Shown: positions 1-6,600 of the stretch, in pieces | Layout of the letters: every line of letters begins with the position of its first letter | How positions within the stretch are numbered: the first letter of the stretch is position 1 | NCBI GenBank assembly: GCA_018609825.1 | Contig: JAHEOA010000123.1 | Coordinates: 1 to 8,437, forward strand | Direction: 5' to 3' | Source: Candidatus Bipolaricaulota bacterium | GTDB taxonomy: Bacteria > Bipolaricaulota > Bipolaricaulia > RBG-16-55-9 | Length of the DNA stretch: 8,437 nucleotides | Translations under genes and position numbers: made by a program | The notes under the pieces: generated by a model | Database searches by the model: none | What the model saw: only the letters and a program-made list of their open reading frames with translations | What the model was told of the DNA's origin: nothing

Positions 1-234
1 GAGGCCGGCAATGACGTCCGCCACGAACGAGTCAACATCATGGTAGGGGAACTCGGCCTGGCTGGAGAGCTTCTGCGACAGCTCCATCGCCGACCAGGAC
101 TTGTCGCCGGCGGTGAACTGCGTGTTGGGGCCCTGGGGCAACACGGGCAGGAGCTCCATGACGTTGTTGATGGGATAGTCCGCCTTGCCGAAGACGTCCT
201 TCAGTTGCTGTTCCAGTTCCTCGCGCTCGCTCAT
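1..234 (-). CDS. MTH865-family small protein, 5' part (truncated by window edge)
   Basis: The first 78 codons are visible; the 3' end lies beyond position 1. The product begins MSEREELEQQLKDVFGKADY and continues with PINNVMELLPVLPQGPNTQF, then a KSWSAMEL stretch, and ends in the window with FPYHDVDSFVADVIAGL. This pattern (ADYPIN, a MELLPxLPxGPxTxF segment, then FPY..V) is that of the MTH865 family, about 80-95 residues, all-helical and of unknown biochemical function. It is best known from archaea and also occurs in some bacteria. Nearly the whole family length is present, so only a short tail should be missing. The ATG at 234-232 is preceded by GGAGGT (246-241) at 6-base spacing. A strong promoter lies further upstream (263-292). 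No signal peptide or membrane segment is seen, so it is probably cytosolic. The gene is divergent from the beta-oxidation fusion and could share its control region. The family call is from recognised sequence pattern; no function is claimed. Confidence 0.8.
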   Translation of the reverse strand, partial: MSEREELEQQLKDVFGKADYPINNVMELLPVLPQGPNTQFTAGDKSWSAMELSQKLSSQAEFPYHDVDSFVADVIAGL

Positions 235-262
235 CGGGGCACCTCCGTCGTCTGATGGGCGC

Positions 263-292
263 AGTCTAGCGAGGCGGCTTCTGGACTGTCAA
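263..292 (-). promoter_or_regulatory. Sigma-70-type promoter of the MTH865-family gene
   Basis: Read on the minus strand, a perfect -35 TTGACA (292-287) is followed after 18 bases by TAGACT (268-263), which matches TATAAT at four of six positions. Transcription should start near 256, giving a leader of roughly 20 bases that contains the GGAGGT ribosome-binding site. Position and orientation fit the gene starting at 234. Confidence 0.7.
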
Positions 293-307
293 TTTCCGAT
301 TCCGCGT

Positions 308-323
308 CCGGTCAGCTGCCCGG
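308..323. promoter_or_regulatory. Candidate operator: 16-bp dyad between divergent promoters
   Basis: CCGGTCAGCTGCCCGG is an inverted repeat centred on CAGCTG, with CCGG arms and a single mismatched pair (T312/C319). It lies between the two outward-facing -35 boxes (287-292 and 333-338), close to their midpoint, where a dimeric regulator could control both genes. GC-rich DNA produces short dyads by chance and no regulator family is recognised, so the operator role is inferred. Confidence 0.3.
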
Positions 324-332
324 CGAGATCAG

Positions 333-362
333 TTGAGGTCGTGTTCCGCGCTGTGCTACGAT
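333..362 (+). promoter_or_regulatory. Extended -10 promoter of the beta-oxidation fusion gene
   Basis: TTGAGG (333-338) is followed after 18 bases by TACGAT (357-362), which is immediately preceded by TGC (354-356), an extended -10 element. Transcription should start near 369. The -10 box overlaps an in-frame ATG at 361, so that ATG cannot be the translation start of a message made from this promoter. The real start is therefore further downstream. Confidence 0.65.
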
Positions 363-387
363 GCTCGGCAACGGTTCCCATTTATAC

Positions 388-393
388 GAGGTG
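388..393 (+). promoter_or_regulatory. Ribosome-binding site that decides the fusion gene start
   Basis: GAGGTG lies directly against an ATG at 394 (no spacer) but six bases before a GTG at 400, which is normal Shine-Dalgarno spacing. This favours GTG 400. The ATG at 394 is two codons upstream in the same frame and remains the alternative. Confidence 0.55.
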
Positions 394-399
394 ATGGAT

Positions 400-2364
400 G
401 TGAATATCGACGACGTCCGGCGGGTGGCCGTCATCGGCGCCGGGACCATGGGCCACGGCATCGCTGAACTGGCTGCGCTGGCCAAGTATGAGGTGTCGCT
501 CTACGACATCAACGACGAGCTGGTGCAGAAGGGCTATCAACAGATCGAGTGGAGCCTCCAGAAGTTGGCCGAGAAGGATTTCATCAAGCCCGACGAGGGG
601 GAGGCGGCGATCGGCCGCGTCAACACGTTCACGCAGATTCCGGACGCCGTCGGCGAGGCCGACGTGGCGATCGAGGCGGGCCCGGAGAAGATGGCGGTCA
701 AACAAGAGATCTTCCAGACAATGGATGAGAGTGCGCCTTCCCATGCGATCTTGGCCTCCAACACCAGTTCGCTCTCCATCAGCGAGATCGCCAAGGCCAC
801 GAATCGCCCCGAGCAAGTCGCCGGGATGCACTTCTTCAATCCGCCGGTGAAGATGGCGCTGGTGGAGGTCATCAAGGGCGAGAGGACGAGCGACGAGACG
901 CTGGAACTCGTCACCCAGTTGGCCCAGAAGTTCGGCAAGTCGCCCGTGAAAGTCCACAAGGACGTCTTCGGCTTCATCGTCAATCGGGTGTTGGTGGGCC
1001 CGTTCATGTTCGAGCCGGCCTGGATGGTCTCGCGCGGCGAGACGACGATCGAGGCCATGGACTCGCGCATGAAGTTCTTTGAGGGGTTTCCCATGGGCCC
1101 GTTCGAGCTGCAGGACCTCACGGGCATCGACATCGGGTATTACCTCAGCCAGGAGGCCGGGCTGCCGATTCCGCCGATCGTCGAGGACAAAGTGCAAGCC
1201 AACGAGTTGGGCCGCAAGACGGGGAAAGGCTTCTACGACTACGAGGACGGCGGAGCGGACTATTCACAGGACGCCGGCCAGGACGTCGACCCGACGCCGG
1301 TCTACGCGCTTATGGTCAACGAGGCGGCCCATCTGCTGGATGAGGGCGTCACGACGATCGCCGACATCGACAAGGCGGTCCAGTTGGGCGCCGGCTTCCC
1401 CGAGGGGCTCCTGCAGCGGGCCGATGGCATCGGGCTCGACACGCTGTTGGAGACGCTGAAGTCGCTCCACGATGCGCATGGCGACGAGCGCTACAAGCCG
1501 GCGCCGTTCTTGAAGAACATGGTCGAGCAGGGTCAGACGGGCAAGGACGTCGGCCAGGGATTCTACAATTACGATGTCGCCGGCGACGACCTGAGCGACT
1601 TCCAGACGATCCAGGTCGAGGTCGCGGACCGGATCGCCTGGATCACGCTGGATCGGGAGCACCGCCTCAACGCCATCAACGCCCGCATGCGCGAGGAGTT
1701 GCCAACGGCGTTCAACGCCCTTGACGCTCGGGACGACGTGCGGGCGATCGTGATCCAGGGGGCCGGTGATCGGGCGTTCAGCGCCGGCGCGGACATCACG
1801 GAGTTCGCCGGCGGCAAGCCCCATCAGCTCGCCGAGATCGGCGACTTCTTCGACGCGCCCGCCAAGTGTGCCAAGCCCGTGGTGGCCGCCATCGACGGCT
1901 ATGCCCTCGGCGGCGGCTTGGAGCTGTCGCTGGCGTGCGACTTCCGCTTGGCCTCGCAACGGAGTGAAGTCGGCCAGCCCGAGATCCAGCTGGGGCTGAT
2001 TCCGGGCGGCGGCGGCACGCAACGCTTGGCCCGTCTGATCGGTCCATCGCATGCCAAGGAGCTCATCATGCTCGGCGAGCGCATCTCGGCAGCTGACGCC
2101 GAACGCTGGGGTCTCATTAACCACGTCTATCCCGATGCGTCGTTCCAGGATGAGGTGGCGTCGTTTGCTCGGAAGCTGGCCGACGGCCCGCCCATTGCGC
2201 TCAAGTTCGCCAAGCGCGTCGTCGACCAGGGCCTGAACGCGCCCATGGAGACCGCGCTCGCCATGGAGCACCAGGCGTTCGGCCTGCTGTTCTCCACCGA
2301 GGACATGGCCGAGGGGACGACGGCGTTCTTGAGCAAGAAGGACCCCGATTTCAAGGGCAAGTAA
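400..2364 (+). CDS. Bifunctional 3-hydroxyacyl-CoA dehydrogenase / enoyl-CoA hydratase
   Basis: A 654-residue cytosolic enzyme for two consecutive beta-oxidation steps: hydration of 2-enoyl-CoA, then NAD-dependent oxidation of the 3-hydroxyacyl-CoA. It could run in the opposite direction in a crotonyl-CoA or hydroxybutyrate pathway. Residues 8-187 are the Rossmann domain, with GAGTMGHG (13-20) and DIND (36-39). The dehydrogenase catalytic set looks intact: NTSS (121-124), H144 in HFFNP, E156 and N195. Two C-terminal dehydrogenase domains follow (about 187-282 and 298-392), each ending in a GKGFYDY or GQGFYNY-like motif. Residues 402-654 are a crotonase domain with the AGAD oxyanion segment (462-465), GGGLE (504-508) and GQPE (525-528), so both catalytic glutamates (E508, E528) are present at the usual 20-residue spacing. 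The domain order is opposite to bacterial FadB/FadJ and matches archaeal fusions. The start at GTG 400 is chosen from the Shine-Dalgarno; ATG 394 is possible and ATG 361 is excluded by the promoter. Chain length and stereospecificity cannot be read. Confidence 0.93.
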   Translation: MNIDDVRRVAVIGAGTMGHGIAELAALAKYEVSLYDINDELVQKGYQQIEWSLQKLAEKDFIKPDEGEAAIGRVNTFTQIPDAVGEADVAIEAGPEKMAVKQEIFQTMDESAPSHAILASNTSSLSISEIAKATNRPEQVAGMHFFNPPVKMALVEVIKGERTSDETLELVTQLAQKFGKSPVKVHKDVFGFIVNRVLVGPFMFEPAWMVSRGETTIEAMDSRMKFFEGFPMGPFELQDLTGIDIGYYLSQEAGLPIPPIVEDKVQANELGRKTGKGFYDYEDGGADYSQDAGQDVDPTPVYALMVNEAAHLLDEGVTTIADIDKAVQLGAGFPEGLLQRADGIGLDTLLETLKSLHDAHGDERYKPAPFLKNMVEQGQTGKDVGQGFYNYDVAGDDLSDFQTIQVEVADRIAWITLDREHRLNAINARMREELPTAFNALDARDDVRAIVIQGAGDRAFSAGADITEFAGGKPHQLAEIGDFFDAPAKCAKPVVAAIDGYALGGGLELSLACDFRLASQRSEVGQPEIQLGLIPGGGGTQRLARLIGPSHAKELIMLGERISAADAERWGLINHVYPDASFQDEVASFARKLADGPPIALKFAKRVVDQGLNAPMETALAMEHQAFGLLFSTEDMAEGTTAFLSKKDPDFKGK

Positions 2365-2405
2365 TCGCATCCGCCACCCGCCGCTGAGTTCGCGTCGAGG
2401 CGTCG

Positions 2406-2430
2406 CACCGTGGCCAATAGGCCCACGGTG
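2406..2430 (+). terminator. GC-rich hairpin downstream of the beta-oxidation gene
   Basis: CACCGTGGCC (2406-2415) pairs with GGCCCACGGTG (2420-2430) around an AATA loop, with one bulged C at 2422. It starts 42 bases after the stop codon at 2364. The 3' side is followed by a G-run and GTCTT, not a real U-tract, so it may be a weak or factor-assisted terminator or an mRNA 3'-end protector. Being a near-palindrome between convergent genes, it could act on both strands. Confidence 0.4.
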
Positions 2431-2439
2431 GGGGGCGTC

Positions 2440-2469
2440 TTGACAGCGGGTATCCGTTTGTGATAGAAA
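2440..2469 (+). promoter_or_regulatory. Strong orphan promoter in the convergent intergenic region
   Basis: A perfect TTGACA (2440-2445) is followed after 18 bases by TAGAAA (2464-2469), four of six matches to TATAAT, directly preceded by TGA (2461-2463), an extended -10. The geometry equals that of the promoter at 333-362. Transcription would start near 2476 and run toward 2680, where no sense gene exists. The likely product is a small RNA, or antisense RNA to the end of the DppB-like gene. Confidence 0.5.
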
Positions 2470-2475
2470 GCATCC

Positions 2476-2660
2476 GTAAGTCGTATCCCGACGTTCAGGG
2501 GTTGCGGGTGAGAGGGGCGAGGGTACTTGACTGGCGCAAGGGTTCCGAGCGAATCGGCTTCTCAGAGTTTTCCCGCAGGTTCTCACCTCCTGCCTGGGGG
2601 TTTTTGCTCAAGAAGCCCGTGGCGAGCCCAGTCAAGTGCCCTCGAACTCTTGGGCCGCAT
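2476..2660 (+). ncRNA. Candidate rod-shaped small RNA (long imperfect inverted repeat)
   Basis: A 17-base arm at 2518-2534 (CGAGGGTACTTGACTGG) pairs with 2628-2644 (CCAGTCAAGTGCCCTCG) with 16 Watson-Crick pairs and one G-U. Outward, AGAG (2511-2514) pairs with CTCT (2647-2650) and TGCGG (2503-2507) with CCGCA (2655-2659). Inward, GGCTTCT (2556-2562) pairs with AGAAGCC (2611-2617), and an apical stem (2572-2579 with 2589-2598) closes the rod. The two halves are separated by a large internal loop (2535-2555 and 2618-2627). A strong promoter would place the 5' end near 2476. Long rod, central bubble and apical arm recall 6S RNA, but no primary-sequence match to 6S, SRP RNA or tmRNA is seen. Alternatives are a MITE-like palindromic repeat or a bidirectional terminator between convergent genes. 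The inverted repeat is certain; the RNA gene and its ends are inferred. Confidence 0.35.
2572..2605 (+). terminator. Intrinsic-terminator-like hairpin with T-run
   Basis: CCCGCAGG (2572-2579) pairs with CCTGC plus GGG (2589-2593 and 2596-2598, with a two-base bulge) around a nine-base loop, followed by further Gs and TTTTT (2601-2605). This is the best U-tract terminator candidate on the plus strand. It would end a transcript from the 2440-2469 promoter at about 130 bases, or back-stop read-through from the beta-oxidation gene. It also forms the apical arm of the longer rod, so the two readings compete. Confidence 0.4.
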
Positions 2661-2680
2661 GGGCCGCTCGTCCTCGCTCG

Positions 2681-3631
2681 CTATTTGAGCCGAATCCGGG
2701 GATTCAGGTAGGCGTAAAGCAGGTCGGCCGCCAGGTTGGCCAGCGCCACGCCCAGGACGATCACCATGGTGATCGCCTGAACGAGCGGCAGGTCGCGGCT
2801 CTCGATCGCCTTGAGCAGCAACAGCCCGAGCCCGCGGTAGTTGAACACGACCTCGATGACGATCAGGCCGCCGACGAGCCAGGCGAAGCTGATGGCGACC
2901 ACGGTCACCGTCGGCAAGAGCGCGTTGCGCAGCACGTGTTTGCCGATGACGATCCGCTTGGACAGGCCCTTCAGCGCGGCCGTTCGGACGTAGGGCTTGG
3001 TCAGTTCCTCGATGACCCCCGCGCGCACGAGCCGCGAAACGTAGGCGAGCAACACGAGCGTGGCCGTTACAGCGGGCAGGATCAGTTGCGGCAGCGCCTG
3101 CAGCAGCGGCGCCTCGGCGGCGCCGGTCGCCGAGCCCGGCAGCCAGCCGAGGCCGTAGGTGAAGACCTCGATCAGGATCAGCCCCGTGACGAACTCCGGC
3201 AGCCCCACCGCCGCCAGCGCCCCGATGCTGATCGTGTTGTCCGCGGCGCGGCCTTCGTGGAGCCCAGCCCAGATGCCGAGGGCCAGCGACAGCGGCACGG
3301 CCAGCAGCAGCACCAAGGCCGCGAGCTTCAGGGAGTGGCCCAACTTCTCCAGCACCAACGGGCGAATCTCGGGCTGCTGGGGGCGCGTGTAGGCCTTGCC
3401 CCAGTCGCCCGTGGCGAAGTCGCCCAGCCATCGGGCGTACTGCACGGGCAACGGGGCATTGAGCCCCATCTCCTCGCGGAGCTCGGCCACGGCCTCGGGG
3501 GTGGCCGAGCGCCCCAAGACAATGCGCGCCATGTCGCCTGGTACGAGCTGCATGGCGCCAAAGACCAAGCCGGAGGTCAGCGCCAGCGTCAGCAGCAGAA
3601 ACCCGAGTCGGCGCAGGAGGTAGCGACCCAT
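2681..3631 (-). CDS. ABC importer permease, DppB/OppB-like
   Basis: A 316-residue inner-membrane channel subunit of a peptide-type (family 5) ABC importer; it pairs with the DppC-like domain of the adjacent fusion. It starts MGRYLLRRLGFLLLTLALTS, the usual DppB beginning with a first membrane helix at about 9-30 and VPGD shortly after. Further hydrophobic segments lie near 100-124, 135-158, 178-203, 245-266 and 284-308, giving six helices. The EAA-type coupling loop that contacts an ATPase is at about 214-240 (YVRTAALKG followed by RNALLP). Length is normal for the family. The ATG (3631-3629) shares its A with the stop of the upstream gene in a TGATG junction, and GAGGAGG (3648-3642) lies ten bases before it. 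It is the last gene of the operon, whereas DppB normally precedes DppC. The stop is TAG at 2683-2681. Family assignment is firm; the substrate is unknown. Confidence 0.93.
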   Translation of the reverse strand: MGRYLLRRLGFLLLTLALTSGLVFGAMQLVPGDMARIVLGRSATPEAVAELREEMGLNAPLPVQYARWLGDFATGDWGKAYTRPQQPEIRPLVLEKLGHSLKLAALVLLLAVPLSLALGIWAGLHEGRAADNTISIGALAAVGLPEFVTGLILIEVFTYGLGWLPGSATGAAEAPLLQALPQLILPAVTATLVLLAYVSRLVRAGVIEELTKPYVRTAALKGLSKRIVIGKHVLRNALLPTVTVVAISFAWLVGGLIVIEVVFNYRGLGLLLLKAIESRDLPLVQAITMVIVLGVALANLAADLLYAYLNPRIRLK

Positions 3632-3648
3632 CAGTCGCCGACCTCCTC
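3629..3648 (-). promoter_or_regulatory. Coupled start of the DppB-like gene (TGATG with Shine-Dalgarno)
   Basis: The stop TGA of the fusion (3633-3631) and the ATG of the permease (3631-3629) overlap by one base. GAGGAGG at 3648-3642, inside the last codons of the fusion, gives an independent ribosome-binding site ten bases upstream. Reinitiation by terminating ribosomes plus this site should link output of the two membrane components. Confidence 0.6.
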
Positions 3649-6600
3649 GGTGGCCCCGGACGCGGGCGTCGGGGGCGATGCCCCCATCGAGGCCTGGTCG
3701 CGCTCCAGGTCCTCCAACGGAATGTGACAGGCGATCCGGCGCCCGTCCGAGGTCTCGCGGACCGGCGGCGTTTCGGCCTCGCAGACCTTGCCGAGATAGC
3801 GCGGGCAGCGCGTGTGGAACGGACACCCCGACGGCACGTCCGTCGGGCTCGGGATCTCGCCCGTCAGATGCACGCGCCGGGACGCCCGGGTCGGGTCCAA
3901 CAGCGGCACCGAGGACAGCAGGGCTTCCGTGTAGGGATGGAACGGGGGCTCGAAGAACGTCGCGCGCCGTCCGACGTCCATCAGCTGCCCGAGATAGACC
4001 ACGGCGATCGTGTCGGCCAGGTAGCCGACCACCGCCAGATCGTGGGAGATAAAGAGATAGGCGCCGCCGCCGTCGGCCTGCAGGTCGGTCAGCAGGTTGA
4101 GGATCCGCGCCTGGACGCTGACGTCCAGCGCGGAGGTGGGCTCGTCGCAGACCACCAGATCGGGCCGCGCGGCAAACGCCCGTGCGATCGCCACGCGCTG
4201 CTTCTCCCCGCCGCTCAACTGGGCCGGCAGTCGGGGGGCGTATTCGGGGCCGAGCCGGACCCAATCCAGGAGCCGATCGACGTCCCGACGGGCCTCCCCC
4301 TTGGGCTTGCCCTGCAAACGCTGGAGGGGGCGCTGCAGGATGTCGCGGATCGTCTGGTACGGGTTGAGCGCCTCCTCGGGATTCTGCGAGACCAACTGGA
4401 GGTGGCGAACCACGTCGAGATCGCGCCCCTGCAGCGTCGGGGCCAGGGCGGTTCCCTGGAGCGCGATGTCGCCGCGAGTGGGCGGGACCAGCCCGAGCAC
4501 GGCCCGCGCCAGGGTCGTCTTGCCGCTGCCGCTTTCGCCGACCAGCCCCAGCGTCTCCCCCTCGCGGATCGCCAAGTCGACGCCGTCGACGGCCTTGACG
4601 AGCTGGGCCGGCCGTCGGCGTACGACCTCGTTGAGCACCCGCTTGACGGGAAAGTGGACGCGCAGCCCGTTGGTGGCGAGGACGGGAGCGTCGCCCGCTG
4701 GCGTCGGCGTGGAGGCCTCCGTCTCGGACGACGATGCGACGCGCTGATGGGGGCGAACCTCGCCGCGGGCGATCTCGCTCCAGCGATGGCAGCGGACGTG
4801 CCGATCCCCGGACGCCCCAAGAGCGCTCGCGGCGTCGATCCGGGGTCGTTCCTGGTGACAGCGCTCGACGGCCACGGGACAGCGGGGCGCGAAGACGCAG
4901 CCGCCGGGCCGCTCACTCGGAGCGGGGATGCGGCCCTTCATTGACGACAACCGGACGGCCCCCTTGCGTTCGCCCAGCCGCGGGACGCTGTCCAGCAACC
5001 CTTGGGTATACGGATGGAGCGGCTTCGCGTACAGCGCCGCCGTGGCGGCCGTCTCCACCAGCTCGCCCGCGTACAGCACGGCCACCCGATCGGCCACGCG
5101 CGCCACGACGCCCAAATCGTGAGAGATATAGAGCATGGAGGTCTCGCGCTCGGCGATGAGCTCGTCGATCAGATCGAGGACGGCGGCCTCGGTGGTGACG
5201 TCGAGGCCCGTGGTCGGCTCGTCCATGACGAGCAGCTTCGGCGAGGTCGACAGCGCCATGGCGATCATGGCGCGCTGTTGCATGCCGCCGGAGAGCTGGT
5301 GCGGATAGCTCCGGGCGACCCGCTCCGGATCGCCGATGCGGACCTGGTCCAACAGTTCCACGATCTCTCGATGGAGGGCAGCGCCCTCGAGACCCGTGTG
5401 CCGGCGCAGCAGCTCGGCGACCTGTTCGCCCACGCGCAACGACGGGTTGAGCGAGGCCGAGGGGTTCTGCGGCACGAGGCTGATCTCGCGGCCCCAGAAT
5501 GCCTGCAGCTGTGGCTCGCTCAGCTCCAGCAGCTCGCGCCCGTCGAAGCGGATCCGGCCGTGGCGGACGCGGCCGTTGGCCGGCAAGTATCTCATCAACG
5601 CGTGCGCGATCGTCGACTTGCCGCTGCCGCTTTCGCCGACCAGGCCGAGCGTCTCCCCCGGTTCGATCGACAGCGACACGTCGCGCACGGCGTCGAGCGC
5701 GCGCCCTTGACTCTCGTAGGCGACCGTCACCTCGCGCAGCGCCAGGACCGCCGCCTCGGCCATGGGCGGCTGGTCGGACCCGTCCGTCGGGGGCGCTACG
5801 TCGTGGCTCAAGGGGTTTGGGGCTTGATCGGCGGTCGACGACGTCGCCCAGTCCTCGGGCGACTGGAGCACGTGCTTGAGGCCGTCGGCCAGGAGGTTCA
5901 TCCCGACCACAAGCAGCGAAATGGCCCCGGCGGGGTAGAGCAGCCACCAGGGCGCGATGTCGGCGAAGTCGCGGGCGGCCTTGACCATGAGCCCCCAGTT
6001 GGGCGTGGGCGGCTGCACGCCGACGCCGAGGAAGCCGAGCGAGGCGACCAGGAAGATCGCGTAGGAGAAGCGCAAGGCGGCCTCGACCGACAGCGCGGGG
6101 AGCACGCCCGGCAGGATCTCGCGGGTCAGGATATGGAACGTCGACTCGCCCTGCAGGCGGGCGGCCTCGACGTAGTCGCGCGTCTTGATCGCGAGCACTT
6201 CGCTGCGGACGACGCGCGCCACAATGGGCGTGTAGACGGCCGCGATGACGAAGAGCACCCCGTAGGACGACGACCCGATGGTGCCCAGCAACAACAGCGC
6301 CAGCAGCAGCGCCGGAATGGCCAGGATGCTGTCGAAGACGCGCATGAGGATCTCGTCGAACCAGCCGCCGCGGAACCCGCTCAGCAGCCCGAAGCCCGTG
6401 CCGAGGACGACGCCCAAGAGCGTCCCGAACCCGGCCAGCGTGAAGATGCTGCGCGTGCCCACGACGACGCGGCTGAAGACATCGCGGCCCAGTTGATCCG
6501 TGCCGAAGGGGTGGGCTGCCGAGGGCGCGCCCAGCCGGGGCCCCGTGTTGAGCGCTTCGGCGCCGTAGGGCGCGATCCAAGGGCCGAAGACCGCCAGGAC

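Larger units (their letters stand above)
2365..2680. other. Convergent intergenic region, 316 bp
   Basis: This gap separates the plus-strand beta-oxidation gene from the end of the minus-strand transporter operon. No convincing protein gene is seen. It holds a hairpin at 2406-2430, a plus-strand promoter at 2440-2469, a long rod-like inverted repeat at 2503-2659 and a terminator-like hairpin with a T-run at 2572-2605; each is listed separately. GGGCCGC also occurs twice at 2652-2658 and 2661-2667, with no clear role. Confidence 0.6.

Noticed and set aside
382..1197. Minus-strand open frame opposite the dehydrogenase domain
   Set aside because: The translation is low-complexity, His/Leu/Arg/Asp-rich and without a known motif. 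The plus strand encodes an intact catalytic domain.
2541..2557. GGTTCCGAGCGAATCGG resembles a tRNA T-arm
   Set aside because: The loop lacks the GTTCRANNC order, and no acceptor, D or anticodon arms can be built around it.
2518..2644. Insertion element with 17-bp terminal inverted repeats
   Set aside because: No target-site duplication flanks the arms, there is no transposase, and additional pairing continues outside and inside the arms, which fits an RNA-like rod better. A MITE-like origin is not fully excluded.
2460..2711. Open frame of 83 codons on the plus strand in the convergent gap
   Set aside because: It begins inside the candidate -10 region, has no Shine-Dalgarno, shows no recognisable domain, spans the inverted repeat and runs into the antisense of the DppB-like gene.
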